A stretch of DNA of 52,250 bases, taken from Pseudorhizobium tarimense. Lineage in GTDB: Bacteria > Pseudomonadota > Alphaproteobacteria > Rhizobiales > Rhizobiaceae. The first letter of the stretch is position 1. Each line of letters begins with the position of its first letter. The notes beneath the pieces were generated by a model that was given only the letters and a program-made list of their open reading frames with translations, made no database searches and was not told the DNA's origin. The stretch covers positions 1 through 52,250 of the forward strand of contig NZ_JALJRA010000025.1 in the NCBI RefSeq assembly GCF_022968135.1, written 5' to 3'. Below, one piece after another: positions 36,105-44,338 of the stretch. A program made the position numbers and the translations under genes.

Positions 36105-37001
36105 ATGTCTTACTCGTCGAACGCTGACATCGAGCAGGTTATCTTGCCATCGACCCGAGACCTCGGAGGCTTCTCTGTGCGCCGCGCCTTGCCAGCCGCT
36201 ATGCGGCAAATGGTCGGGCCGTTCGTCTTCCTCGACAGCTTCGGCCCGGTGCGCTTCGGTGCGGGCGAAGGGATCGATACACGCCCTCACCCGCATATCG
36301 GCCTCTCGACGCTCACCTACCTGCTGGAAGGCGAACTTCTGCACCGTGACAGCGAAAGCTACGTCCAGTCGATCACCCCCGGCGAGGTCAATCTAATGAT
36401 TGCCGGCGCTGGCATCGTCCATTCCGAGCGCACTCCAGAGCACATCCGCAAAGACGGCGGAAGACTTTCTGGATTGCAAAGCTGGATAGCACTTCCGAAG
36501 CGGTCTGAAGCGACGGCGCCTCTTTTCCAGCACATCGGCGCTGGCGAACTGCCGACAGTCAACGGCGAGGGCATCAATATGAAGCTTCTCGCAGGAAGCC
36601 TGCATGGCCGTCGTTCCCCTGCCACCACGTTTTCGGATCTCTTCTCCGCGGAAATCCAGCTTGAGGCTAGGGCTCGCTACAGGATCGATGGCGAGCATAT
36701 CGAACGAGCCATTTTCGTTGTTAGTGGCGCCATTGAGATTGTGGGGCAGGACGGCACGCACGGCCCTGATCGTCTCATCGTCTTCAAACCTGGCGCAGAA
36801 ATCGTTGTGAAGGCAAGCAAGCCTGCCCGTTTCCTCGCATTCGGCGGGGAGCCACTTCCCGAAAAGCGGTTCATTCGCTGGAACTTTGTCGCGACGGATC
36901 AGGATCGCATTCGTCATGCCGCTGATCTGTGGCGCGAACGGCAGTTTCCCGGCGTCCCGGGCGACGATGAATTTATTCCCCTCCCCGACAACTTCAACTG
37001 A
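36105..37001 (+). CDS. Pirin-family protein
   Basis: A bicupin of 298 residues. The N-terminal cupin has the metal ligands His62 and His64 in RPHPHIGLSTLTYLLEG, and His106 and Glu108 in GIVHSE, as in pirins with quercetin 2,3-dioxygenase activity. The C-terminal pirin domain follows from about 185. GGAG precedes the ATG. It is the first gene of the rightward redox run. Pirins in bacteria are linked to oxidation of flavonoids and to stress control; the precise role here is open. Confidence 0.9.
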   Translation: MSYSSNADIEQVILPSTRDLGGFSVRRALPAAMRQMVGPFVFLDSFGPVRFGAGEGIDTRPHPHIGLSTLTYLLEGELLHRDSESYVQSITPGEVNLMIAGAGIVHSERTPEHIRKDGGRLSGLQSWIALPKRSEATAPLFQHIGAGELPTVNGEGINMKLLAGSLHGRRSPATTFSDLFSAEIQLEARARYRIDGEHIERAIFVVSGAIEIVGQDGTHGPDRLIVFKPGAEIVVKASKPARFLAFGGEPLPEKRFIRWNFVATDQDRIRHAADLWRERQFPGVPGDDEFIPLPDNFN

Positions 37002-37026
37002 CATCACTCAACAAAGGAGAACTACC

Positions 37027-37626
37027 ATGACCACTTATGCAATCATCGGATCTGGCGCTATCGGTTCCGCACTTGCCGAGCGCTTCCATGCCGCCGGCGT
37101 CGATGCAGTTATCGCAAACACGCGAGGTCCAGCCTCGCTTCAGTCCATCACTGACAAGTTCGGCGGCACGGTCAAGGCTGTTGAACTCGACCATGCCCTT
37201 CTGTCTGACGTGCTTATCCTTGCAGTCCCGTATGATGCCGTTCCAGAAGTTGCCAAGAGAAAGTTGTCGTGGGAAGGCCGTACGATCGTCGACGCCACGA
37301 ACGCCATCGATTTCCCCGCTTTCAAACCCCGCGACCTGGGTGGCCGACTGTCGTCGGAAATCGTGGCCGAGCATTTTCCAGGCGCCGAACTCGTGAAGGC
37401 ATTCAACACATTGCCTGCCGCGGTGCTTGCGGCCGACCCCGTCAAGCCGAGCGGGAAGCGTGTTGTCTTTCTCTCGGGCAATTTTCCTGAAGCCAGCAGA
37501 AAGGTTTCCGAACTGATCACACGTTTGGGATTTGCACCATCTGACCTTGGAAGCTTCAAGGCCTCCGGCTCGTTGCAGCATTTTGGGCAGCCGCTGGTTG
37601 CGCTCACCCTGCTGAAGGACGGCTGA
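37027..37626 (+). CDS. NADP-binding oxidoreductase (F420H2:NADP reductase-like)
   Basis: A 199-residue Rossmann protein. The nucleotide loop is IGSGAIGSALAERF (6-19), the second half has VILAVPYDAVPEV, IVDATNAIDF and VKAFNTLPAAVLA, as in NADPH-dependent F420 reductase-like and FNO-type proteins. Bacteria of this kind do not usually make F420, so the partner may be a flavin or quinone. AAAGGAGAA precedes the ATG, 25 bp after the pirin stop, so the genes are co-transcribed. Confidence 0.82.
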   Translation: MTTYAIIGSGAIGSALAERFHAAGVDAVIANTRGPASLQSITDKFGGTVKAVELDHALLSDVLILAVPYDAVPEVAKRKLSWEGRTIVDATNAIDFPAFKPRDLGGRLSSEIVAEHFPGAELVKAFNTLPAAVLAADPVKPSGKRVVFLSGNFPEASRKVSELITRLGFAPSDLGSFKASGSLQHFGQPLVALTLLKDG

Positions 37627-37671
37627 CAACGTCACCAATCGATGAATTCGAACGTAACAGATCAATTTATG

Positions 37672-37699
37672 CTGCTTTTATCGAATGATAGAAAAGCAG
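37672..37699. promoter_or_regulatory. Dyad upstream of wrbA sharing a core with the DoxX promoter
   Basis: CTGCTTTT (37672-37679) and AAAAGCAG (37692-37699) frame the core ATCGAATGATAG (37680-37691). A similar core, ATCGAATAATGG, occurs at 40579 before the DoxX gene. The gap to the preceding gene is 117 bp, enough for an independent promoter. Confidence 0.5.
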
Positions 37700-37743
37700 A
37701 TGTTGTCTCCATCGAATTCAGCCATCCCAACGGAGCAAAGCAA

Positions 37744-38352
37744 ATGACCAAAGTTCTCGTCCTCTACTACTCGTCCTACGGCCATATCGAGACGATGGCA
37801 GGCTCGATCGCGGAAGGCGCGAGAAGCGCCGGCGCCGAAGTAACAATCAAGCGCGTCCCAGAAACCGTTCCGCTTGACGTCGCCGAAAAGGCTCACTTCA
37901 AGATCAACCAGGACGCCCCGATTGCGACAGTCGCCGAACTGGCCGACTATGACGCCATCGTCGTCGGTACAGGCACACGCTTCGGCCGGATGTCGTCTCA
38001 GATGGCGGCGTTCCTCGATCAGGCCGGTGGCCTGTGGGCTCGTGGTGCTCTGAACGGTAAGGTGGGCGCTGCGTTCGCGTCCACCGGGACCCAGCACGGC
38101 GGCCAGGAAACCACCCTGTTTTCGATCATCACCAACCTCATGCACTTCGGGATGATCATTGTTGGCCTCCCCTACAGCCACCAAGGACAGATGAGCAGTG
38201 AAGAAATTGTCGGCGGCGCTCCTTATGGGGCAACGACCGTAGCCGGTGGCGACGGGTCGCGCCAGCCTTCGCAGATCGATCTCGCTGGTGCCTTCCACCA
38301 GGGCGAGATCGTCGCCCGCACTGCAGCTGCTCTCGTCGCTGCCCGCAACTAA
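37744..38352 (+). CDS. wrbA: NAD(P)H:quinone oxidoreductase WrbA
   Basis: Flavodoxin-fold enzyme of 202 residues that reduces quinones by two electrons, avoiding semiquinone radicals. FMN-binding loops are seen in LVLYYSSYGHIETMA (5-19), VVGTGTRFGRMSSQMAAFLDQ (about 77-97) and ASTGTQHGGQETTLFSI (about 116-132), and the WrbA insert GMIIVGLPYSHQGQ follows. Normal length, all cofactor loops intact. Confidence 0.95.
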   Translation: MTKVLVLYYSSYGHIETMAGSIAEGARSAGAEVTIKRVPETVPLDVAEKAHFKINQDAPIATVAELADYDAIVVGTGTRFGRMSSQMAAFLDQAGGLWARGALNGKVGAAFASTGTQHGGQETTLFSIITNLMHFGMIIVGLPYSHQGQMSSEEIVGGAPYGATTVAGGDGSRQPSQIDLAGAFHQGEIVARTAAALVAARN

Positions 38353-38386
38353 ACCCGCCTAAATCGCTCTTAAAATTCAGCTCCAA

Positions 38387-38418
38387 CCAGACCAGCCGAT
38401 TGCGATCGGCTGGTCTGG
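38387..38418 (+). promoter_or_regulatory. Perfect 14-bp hairpin overlapping a ribosome binding site
   Basis: CCAGACCAGCCGAT (38387-38400) pairs fully with ATCGGCTGGTCTGG (38405-38418), loop TGCG. The likely ribosome site GGAG (38417-38420) starts in the last two bases of the stem, 5 bases before the ATG at 38426. No T-run follows. It may act as an attenuator or translation gate. Confidence 0.55.
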
Positions 38419-38425
38419 AGAAGTC

Positions 38426-39197
38426 ATGTCCTCGCTTTTCTCAAACAAGGTCGTCGCGGTCACCGGTGCAGGTTCCGGGATCGGTCGAGCGATAGCAGTC
38501 GGGCTCGCTCGCGACGGCGCGACGGTGCACCTGGCTGATCGCGATGCCGGCGGGCTAGCACAAACAGCAGAGCTCATTCGAAAAGACGACGGTCGGGCGT
38601 TCACAACCGAACTCGATGTGGCCAGCGAGCTCCAGGTCGTCGGATGGATCGAGGCGATCAGTTCGAAATCCAGCCGTCTCGATGCTGCCTTCAACAATGC
38701 GAGGATTACCGGCCCGGCGAAGCGCATCGAAGACTATGATCTTGAGGATTTTCAACGGGTGATCGCCGTCAATCTGCAGAGCGTCTTTCTCGGGATGAAG
38801 CACCAGATCCCGCTGATCAAGCGCAGCGGCGGTGGTTCTATCCTTAACACGGCTTCCGTCGCCGCTTCGACGGGGCCGGGAGGCATGAGTGCCTATGCCG
38901 CCTCCAAACATGGCGTTCAGGGCCTGACCCGGGTTGTCGCGATGGGAAATGCAGCCCACGGCATCCGCGTCAATGCGATCGCGCCGGGCTGGACTGAAAC
39001 GCCGATGGTTGGCGAACAGCCAACAAAACCCGGCTTTTGCGGCACTCGCTCAGAACGCCATTCCTGCCAAACGCGGCGGCAGGCCGGAGGAAATCGCGGC
39101 CGCAGCAATCTGGCTTGCCTCCGACGCCGCCTCCTATGTCACCGGACACATGCTGACCGTCGATGGCGGCATGACCATCGGTGGCTTTGAACTCTGA
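38426..39197 (+). pseudogene. SDR-family oxidoreductase, frameshifted
   Basis: A short-chain dehydrogenase broken near its C-terminus. Frame 1 has the TGAGSGIG nucleotide loop (13-20), an altered NNAG (NNARI), and SAYAASK with the catalytic Tyr and Lys, and reads normally to APGWTETPMVGEQPT. The rest (NPAFAALAQNAIPAKRGGRPEE to WLASDAASYVTGHMLTVDGG) continues in frame +1 to a stop at 39195-39197. Removing one A from the AAAA run at 39025-39028 restores a full-length protein of about 256 residues. Either a real pseudogene or a sequencing slip in the run. Confidence 0.82.
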
Positions 39198-39222
39198 CAA
39201 CGAACCTCGAAAGGATTATTCC

Positions 39223-39680
39223 ATGTCAGACGTCATGAAACCTCATCTGAAGCATCGAAAGCAATCGTCCGCCGCAACACACTCGAAGTCCAGTCCGGCG
39301 GAGACTTCGAACTTTTCGACGAGCTTTTCGCCGACGACTTCCTGGACCACACGCCGCAGCCGGGAGGAACGCCAGACAAGGAGGGCGCTCGTCGTCTCTA
39401 TCACGCGCTGCGCGGGGCTTTCCCCGACTTCCACGCCGAGATCCACTGGCAGGCCGTCGATGGCGATATCGTCACCACCTTCAAGACCTACCACGGTACC
39501 CATCAGGGCGTCGTTCTGGGGATCGAGCCAACCGGTCGCAAGATCAAGTTCGAGACGGTCGGCGCCATGCGCATTCGCGACGGCAAGATCGCCGAGCATT
39601 GGGGTGTGGCCAATCTCTACTACCTTCTACAGCAGCTAGACGCCCTGCCTCCTTCGGCGCCGAAAATCCCTGAAGTGTAA
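39223..39680 (+). pseudogene. SnoaL-like polyketide cyclase/ester hydrolase-type protein, frameshifted
   Basis: ATG at 39223 starts MSDVMK with AAGGATT upstream. The family sequence then continues in another frame from about 39243: EASKAIVRRNTLEVQ, FDELFADDFLDHTPQPGG, YHALRGAFPDFHAEIHWQ, GVVLGIEPTGRKIKFETVG, AEHWGVANLYYLLQQL, to TAA at 39678-39680. This is the SnoaL/NTF2-like pattern. One base is missing between 39238 and 39248 (adding a T after AAACC gives a continuous frame). As in the previous gene, decay or a sequencing error could explain it. Confidence 0.8.
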
Positions 39681-39691
39681 GGACGGGTGTC

Positions 39692-40468
39692 ATGACCAAA
39701 ACTAACATTCTCGATGGCAAAGTCGTCATCGTAACCGGTGCATCGAGCGGCATTGGCCGTGCGATCGCCATCCGTGCTGCCGAACACGGCGCCAAAGCCG
39801 TCATTGTCTCTGACGTTGTCGAGGCACCCCGGGAAGGCGGCGAACCCACTGCTTCCGAGATCCGGAAGCTCGGAGCGCAGTCGATGTTTGTCAAAGCAGA
39901 TGTTAGCCGCAAGGCTGACAACGACGCCTTGGTGGCCGCTGCTGAAGAATTTGGCGGCGTCGATGTTATGGTTGCCAACGCCGGGATCACGCTGAAGACA
40001 GACGGCGCAGAGGTTCCCGAAGACGATTTCCGGCGCCTGATGTCTGTCAATCTCGATGGCCCGCTGTTTGGCGCGCAGGCAGCTGCACGTCAGATGAAGG
40101 CGCTTAACAAGCAGGGTAGCATTGTCCTCATGGCGAGCATGGGCGGGATCTCTGGCGCCGGCATCACCGTCGCCTATTCGACGAGCAAAGGCGGTGTTGT
40201 GCTGATGGCCAAATCATTGGCCGATGCTCTTGGCCCCGACGGTATCCGCGTCAATGCAGTCGCACCCGGCACCATCGACACAGAGCTTCTTCGCACCAAC
40301 CCCGGTATCGCCCAGGCCTCCGAGGGCTTCCGCCAGAGGACACCGCTGCGGCGGCTTGGCAAACCGGCCGAAGTCGGAGATGCTGTCGCTTTTCTAGGCT
40401 CGGACCTGTCGAGCTACGTATCAGGCACCGCGCTCCTGGTGGACGGAGGGCTGCTCGCCGTCATTTAA
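39692..40468 (+). CDS. SDR-family oxidoreductase
   Basis: A complete 258-residue short-chain dehydrogenase. TGASSGIGRA (15-24) is the cofactor loop, VANAGIT the structural NNAG equivalent, and YSTSK contains the catalytic Tyr and Lys after the catalytic Ser of LMASMGG. C-terminus LLVDGGLLAVI is usual for 3-oxoacyl-ACP reductase-like members. It follows the SnoaL-like remnant by 11 bp and is closed by a strong terminator. Substrate unknown, probably a carbonyl or quinone-derived compound in this context. Confidence 0.9.
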   Translation: MTKTNILDGKVVIVTGASSGIGRAIAIRAAEHGAKAVIVSDVVEAPREGGEPTASEIRKLGAQSMFVKADVSRKADNDALVAAAEEFGGVDVMVANAGITLKTDGAEVPEDDFRRLMSVNLDGPLFGAQAAARQMKALNKQGSIVLMASMGGISGAGITVAYSTSKGGVVLMAKSLADALGPDGIRVNAVAPGTIDTELLRTNPGIAQASEGFRQRTPLRRLGKPAEVGDAVAFLGSDLSSYVSGTALLVDGGLLAVI

Positions 40469-40488
40469 TTTCTCGACCCTCCAGTCGG

Positions 40489-40515
40489 ACCCGCGCCCTC
40501 GCAGCGCGGGTTTTT
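40489..40515 (+). terminator. Rho-independent terminator
   Basis: ACCCGCGC (40489-40496) pairs perfectly with GCGCGGGT (40504-40511), loop of 7 bases, followed at once by TTTTTCTTT. It ends the pirin-WrbA-SDR run. Confidence 0.85.
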
Positions 40516-40578
40516 CTTTGTCCTCATCGTTCGAATTTATCGACGAAAATCAGCGATATTATCCAGCTTTTTCGTTTG

Positions 40579-40590
40579 ATCGAATAATGG
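40579..40590. promoter_or_regulatory. Box shared with the wrbA promoter
   Basis: ATCGAATAATGG matches ATCGAATGATAG at 37680 in 10 of 12 positions. It lies 57 bp before the DoxX start, within a 132-bp promoter gap. Candidate site for the nearby LysR regulator. Confidence 0.4.
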
Positions 40591-40647
40591 CAATTTCTTC
40601 TCACAACGCAGCCACGGTGGCTACGCTCCAACTCAAGGAAAACGTCC

Positions 40648-41082
40648 ATGTCTTATTCCGATACAATCGCCCAGCGCGCTGAAACCCTTTCGAAGTCTGC
40701 TCTCGTCCATGGTGTAACCCCGCTCGTCGGCCGTGTACTTCTGGCAGCAATCTTCCTCATCTCTGGCATCAGCAAGATTTCCGACCCGGCCGGCACCATT
40801 GGCTATATCAACATGGTCGGCCTGCCCTTCCCGTCGCTGTCCTACGGCGCGGCCGTATTGACTGAGATCGTCGGCAGCATCGCCCTGATCCTCGGCTTCC
40901 AGACCCGCATCGTCGCCCTGATCCTTGCCCTGTTTAGCGTTGCCACGGCATTGACGTTCCACAACAACCTCAGCGACCTCAACCAGTTCATCCACTTCTT
41001 CAAGAACATCGCAATGGCCGGCGGCATGCTCCAGGTCGTGGCGTTCGGCGCGGGCCGTTTCAGCCTCGACGCCCGCCGCTAA
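40648..41082 (+). CDS. DoxX-family membrane protein
   Basis: A 144-residue four-helix inner-membrane protein. The family mark is LVGRVLLAAIFLISGISKI (about 26-44), followed by VLTEIVGSIALILGFQTRIVALILALFSVATALTFH and a C-terminal helix (FFKNIAMAGGMLQVVAFG). DoxX proteins take part in oxidant resistance and thiol or quinone-linked redox work. AAGGAAAA precedes the ATG. Single-gene unit between two terminators. Confidence 0.88.
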   Translation: MSYSDTIAQRAETLSKSALVHGVTPLVGRVLLAAIFLISGISKISDPAGTIGYINMVGLPFPSLSYGAAVLTEIVGSIALILGFQTRIVALILALFSVATALTFHNNLSDLNQFIHFFKNIAMAGGMLQVVAFGAGRFSLDARR

Positions 41083-41105
41083 TCGAGCCACCCGATCACA
41101 GGAAA

Positions 41106-41127
41106 AGCCCGGACCATTGTTCGGGCT
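41106..41127 (+). terminator. Hairpin after DoxX, first of two near-identical copies
   Basis: AGCCCGGAC (41106-41114), loop CATT, GTTCGGGCT (41119-41127), one G-U pair. It is followed by CAGACTG, not by a T-run. Confidence 0.55.
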
Positions 41128-41257
41128 CAGACTGCTGACAAAGTCCTCTTTGCCTTTGCTGGCGCTACTTCGACTCCGATCTGTTCTCTTTTCGATTCAG
41201 AGACGTTCCGTGAATCCTTGTCCTTGAGAAGGTGGGGCGGGGTTTGTCATCAAGCTG

Positions 41258-41291
41258 AGCCCGGACCATTGTCCGGGCTTCTCGCGTTTTT
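41258..41291 (+). terminator. Rho-independent terminator, second copy
   Basis: AGCCCGGAC (41258-41266), loop CATT, GTCCGGGCT (41271-41279), perfect stem, then TCTCGCG and TTTTT (41287-41291). The T-run overlaps the stop codon of the convergent SDR gene. Confidence 0.7.
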
Positions 41292-42060
41292 ACTTACCCC
41301 ATTCCGGACCGCCATCGGTGCAAGTCTGTCCACCATCGACCGGCAGGACAATTCCGGTGATCCAGGCAGCGTCATCACTGGCAAGAAATGCGACCGCCGA
41401 GGCAATCTCTTCAGGTTGGCCTGCCCGGCGCAACGGGATCCGGTCCCACGCCTTTTCTAGCAGCGCGTCATCATCCATGATCGCTTCCACCATCCCCGTA
41501 ACCGTAAGTCCGGGCGCCACTGTATTGGCTCTGACGCCGAACTTGCCGAGGTCACAGGCCGCTGAGCGGGTTAGATTAGCAACCCCACCCTTTGCAGCAT
41601 TATAGGCCGCATGGCTCCAGCCGCCGCCAAGGGATGAGACGGAGCCGATGTTGACGATCGAACCCCTACTCTCCTTCAGATGCGGAACCGCGGCGCGGCT
41701 CATGTAAAAGACGCCGGAAAGGTCGGAGGCAATACACTCGTCCCAATCCTGGTCGCTGGTCTCCTCGATGGTACCGACGAGATTCATACCTGCAGCATTG
41801 ACGACGGTGTCGATGCGGCCGAACCGCTCGACCGTCGCTGCGACAAGGGCGTCGCAGTCCGGACGGGAGGAAACGTTTGCGACAAAGATGCCACTGCGGT
41901 CGGCCGGCATCTTCGAGGCAGCTTCCGACAACCGCTTCTCGGTTCTGCCGGAGATCATCACGGACGCTCCTTCGTCAAGAAACCGGTTGGCAATGGCGGC
42001 GCCGATACCGGAACCACCGCCCGTTACGATTGCTACTTTTCCATCAAATCGCTTTGACAT
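41290..42060 (-). CDS. SDR-family oxidoreductase
   Basis: A 256-residue short-chain dehydrogenase. TGGGSGIGAA (13-22), VNAAG, the Ser of NIGSVSS, and AYNAAKGG with catalytic Tyr and Lys are present; C-terminus ITGIVLPVDGGQT. AAGGAG lies upstream of the ATG at 42060; the longer frame to 42180 overlaps the neighbouring gene's stop region and is not used. Last gene of the AraC-linked leftward run. Confidence 0.9.
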   Translation of the reverse strand: MSKRFDGKVAIVTGGGSGIGAAIANRFLDEGASVMISGRTEKRLSEAASKMPADRSGIFVANVSSRPDCDALVAATVERFGRIDTVVNAAGMNLVGTIEETSDQDWDECIASDLSGVFYMSRAAVPHLKESRGSIVNIGSVSSLGGGWSHAAYNAAKGGVANLTRSAACDLGKFGVRANTVAPGLTVTGMVEAIMDDDALLEKAWDRIPLRRAGQPEEIASAVAFLASDDAAWITGIVLPVDGGQTCTDGGPEWGK

Positions 42061-42133
42061 GACACACTCCTTCGTTCTCCGTGGCGAAAGCCGCGGCAGT
42101 GTCGGTTTCGTGTTTGGGTTTGACTGGATTAGT

Positions 42134-42973
42134 TCAGTTTGTCGGGAAGTCGGCGGAACGAGACAAAGCTTCCCAGGCAAGGACGTTCGCCTTCAGATCC
42201 TCCGCCTTCTTTAGAGCTGCGTCTGCGGCATCATTGCCAAGCGGAAGATGGTGAGGAGGCTGTTCAGCCAGCACGGCTTCCCGGATCGCCTTCGCCGCGC
42301 GCGCGGGGTCACCGGCCTGCTTTCCGACCGATGCGTGGTAAGCACGGCGCGCCTCGCCCGCTGTCGCCTCGTAATCCTCAATGGACGCGGAGACCTCGTT
42401 CGACGAGCCTGCCCATTCCGTCCGGAACGCGCTTGGCTCGACGGTCATGACGTTAACCCCGAGTGGGGCAACTTCTTTTCGGAGCGTATCCGACAGGCCC
42501 TCCACCGCAAATTTGGTGGCGCAGTAGTAGCCAACGCCGGTGTAGCCAACAAGGCCGCCGATTGATGTCAGATTGACAATCGTACCACTGCGGCGGGCTC
42601 GCATATGCGGAAGCACCGAATGGATCGTGTTGGCGGTACCGAAGAAATTGACATCAAACAGGCGGCGGGCGTCGGCTTCGGCGGTTTCCTCAATGGCGCC
42701 GAAGAAACCGATCCCGGCATTGTTGATCAGGACGTCAATGCGGCCGAAATGCGCTTCTGCAGCGTCTACAACCTTCTGGCACTGATCCCGATCGATGACG
42801 TCGAGCGGGAGGATCAGGGCATCGCCCTTCTGCTCAAGATCCGCGATTTTGTCAGTCTTGCGAGCCGTCACCACGACCTTTTCACCGGCTTCCAGCAGGT
42901 GTTCCGCGATGTAACGACCGAAGCCTGTAGAGCATCCGGTTACGAGCCAGACCTTGGGGTTTTGCGTTCTCAT
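42134..42973 (-). CDS. SDR-family oxidoreductase (classical, long C-terminus)
   Basis: A 279-residue short-chain dehydrogenase. WLVTGCSTGFGRYIAEHLL (9-27) is the cofactor loop, LINNAGIGFFG the NNAG motif, and GYYCATKFAVEGLS contains the catalytic Tyr and Lys. The long C-terminal part (EDYEATAGEARRAYHASVGKQAGDPARAAKAI) is typical of the YkvO/DhrS-like group annotated as oxidoreductases of unknown substrate. AAGGAG precedes the ATG. Confidence 0.9.
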   Translation of the reverse strand: MRTQNPKVWLVTGCSTGFGRYIAEHLLEAGEKVVVTARKTDKIADLEQKGDALILPLDVIDRDQCQKVVDAAEAHFGRIDVLINNAGIGFFGAIEETAEADARRLFDVNFFGTANTIHSVLPHMRARRSGTIVNLTSIGGLVGYTGVGYYCATKFAVEGLSDTLRKEVAPLGVNVMTVEPSAFRTEWAGSSNEVSASIEDYEATAGEARRAYHASVGKQAGDPARAAKAIREAVLAEQPPHHLPLGNDAADAALKKAEDLKANVLAWEALSRSADFPTN

Positions 42974-42993
42974 TTCATATACTCCTTTGTGTT

Positions 42994-43296
42994 TCAGACC
43001 TGCGGGGACCGTTGCTGGTAGCCGCAGATTTCCACGTCTTCGACGCACAGGTCCGGGACCTTCGCCATAAAGGCTTCGACGTAAGGCGTGCTCATATGAA
43101 GTTTGAAGTCAGAGGTGTGCCGCCAGTCTTCGAGCACCATCCACACGTCGGGAACGTCATTGGACTGGTGGATCTCGTAGCGTAGGCAGCCTTCCTCGTT
43201 GCGGGACGGAGCGACGAGCTGAAGCAGTTCGTCACCCAGATCTCGTGAGCGGCCCGGCTTCGCGGTGAAGTAGGCCACATTGGTGAGGTCAGCCAT
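42994..43296 (-). CDS. Antibiotic biosynthesis monooxygenase (YgiN-like)
   Basis: A 100-residue ABM protein: VAYFTAKPGRSRDLGDELLQLVAPSRNEEGCLRYEIHQSNDVPDVWMVLEDWRHTSDFKLHMSTPYVEAF is the standard pattern, with the ASRxEPGC-like turn and the H-M-T-PYV helix. YgiN of E. coli is a quinol monooxygenase, which fits the quinone-linked neighbours. GGAG precedes the ATG. Confidence 0.88.
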   Translation of the reverse strand: MADLTNVAYFTAKPGRSRDLGDELLQLVAPSRNEEGCLRYEIHQSNDVPDVWMVLEDWRHTSDFKLHMSTPYVEAFMAKVPDLCVEDVEICGYQQRSPQV

Positions 43297-43396
43297 TTCG
43301 GGTCTCCTTCTGGGTTAGGGCAACACCCGCATAGTTACGGCATGCCTAGAAAAGATCTGCCGCGGCTTTGCGGGAGCTGTCGTGATCTTGCGCTTT

Positions 43397-43681
43397 TCAG
43401 ACGCCGTTGATCGCTACGATGCGCGATGCGGCCGCAGCCTGCCGCTGAGCGGCCAACGGCGCGTATTCAGGCGATGCGAAAAGCTGACGGATCGAATCTT
43501 TGTCCGGAAATTCGATGATGAGCATGTTAGTGGCAGTCCAGCCTTCCAACTCCAGAGGGCTTTCATCGATGGCGATGAGCTTGCCGCCGGCTTTGGCGAC
43601 GAGCGGCAATGCCTTCGACCGGTAGTCTTCGATCGACTTCATGTCGTGGATGTCGAGATCGACGATAAGATAGGCAGACAT
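43397..43681 (-). CDS. DUF1330-like small protein
   Basis: A 94-residue ferredoxin-like protein related to ABM: MSAYLIVDLDIHDMKSIEDYRSKALPLVAKAGGKLIAID then LEGWTATNMLIIEFPDKDSIRQLFASPEYAPLAAQRQAAA, the DUF1330 pattern. AGGAAAGGAAAA precedes the ATG. Function unknown; paired with the flavin reductase gene. Confidence 0.85.
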   Translation of the reverse strand: MSAYLIVDLDIHDMKSIEDYRSKALPLVAKAGGKLIAIDESPLELEGWTATNMLIIEFPDKDSIRQLFASPEYAPLAAQRQAAAASRIVAINGV

Positions 43682-43731
43682 AAGATTTTCCTTTCCTGTT
43701 GAGTTTGTGGCTTGTGGGCCTCGTATCGCTG

Positions 43732-44280
43732 TCAGGGTAGATGGCGCCACTTGACCATGCGGTCTTTGAGATCGAGTGTGCCGCCATCGACGGTGAACGT
43801 GCCGTCACCGCGGTGATGCATCATTCGACGCTCTTTTCGGTTCTCGTTGATCCAGATCCTCGTCGCCTCAAGGATGAAGAGGTTGTAGGGATCGCAGAGC
43901 CGCGTATCGACGACCCGACATTCGATGTTGGCCAGGCAGTCGGAGAGGAGTGGCGCTGATACGTCCTTGGCAGGTCGTGTCTTAAGTCCGTACCTCTGGA
44001 ATTTGTTCACCCGATCGCCCGAGCAGTTGCCGACGTCGACCACGGTTTCGGCAAGATCGAGACCGGGGACAGCGATGACACATGCTGCGGTTTTGCGGAG
44101 AGCCTGGTAGCTGTGATCCCACGGCCCAATGACACAACCGATCAGTGGCGGGTCATGCTGGATCATCATATGGAAGCCCATCGTCATCACGTTGGGCTTG
44201 CCGTTATCATTCGTGGAGACCATGACGATCGGGCCGGGCTCCAGAACCCGATAAGCTTGAAATGCGGGTAATTCCTTCAT
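43732..44280 (-). CDS. Flavin reductase-like protein
   Basis: A 182-residue FMN-binding split-barrel protein. VLEPGPIVMVSTNDNGKPNVMTMGFHMMI, PPLIGCVIGPWDHSYQALRKT and ECRVVDTRLCDPYNLFILE correspond to the flavin reductase domain. It may supply reduced flavin or reduce a substrate directly. GGGAGA, 5 bases before the ATG, is partly held in a strong hairpin. Confidence 0.85.
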   Translation of the reverse strand: MKELPAFQAYRVLEPGPIVMVSTNDNGKPNVMTMGFHMMIQHDPPLIGCVIGPWDHSYQALRKTAACVIAVPGLDLAETVVDVGNCSGDRVNKFQRYGLKTRPAKDVSAPLLSDCLANIECRVVDTRLCDPYNLFILEATRIWINENRKERRMMHHRGDGTFTVDGGTLDLKDRMVKWRHLP

Positions 44281-44288
44281 GACAATCT

Positions 44289-44330
44289 CCCTTGAGAGGT
44301 CCCTGCATTGAGGCAGGGACCTCTCAAGGG
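44289..44330 (-). promoter_or_regulatory. Perfect 18-bp hairpin overlapping a ribosome binding site
   Basis: CCCTTGAGAGGTCCCTGC (44289-44306) pairs over all 18 positions with its complement at 44313-44330; loop of 6 bases. On the transcribed strand the stem ends in AAGGG, which forms the front of the flavin reductase ribosome site. It lies between that gene and the upstream SDR gene. Confidence 0.65.
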
Positions 44331-44338
44331 CCGGTCTG

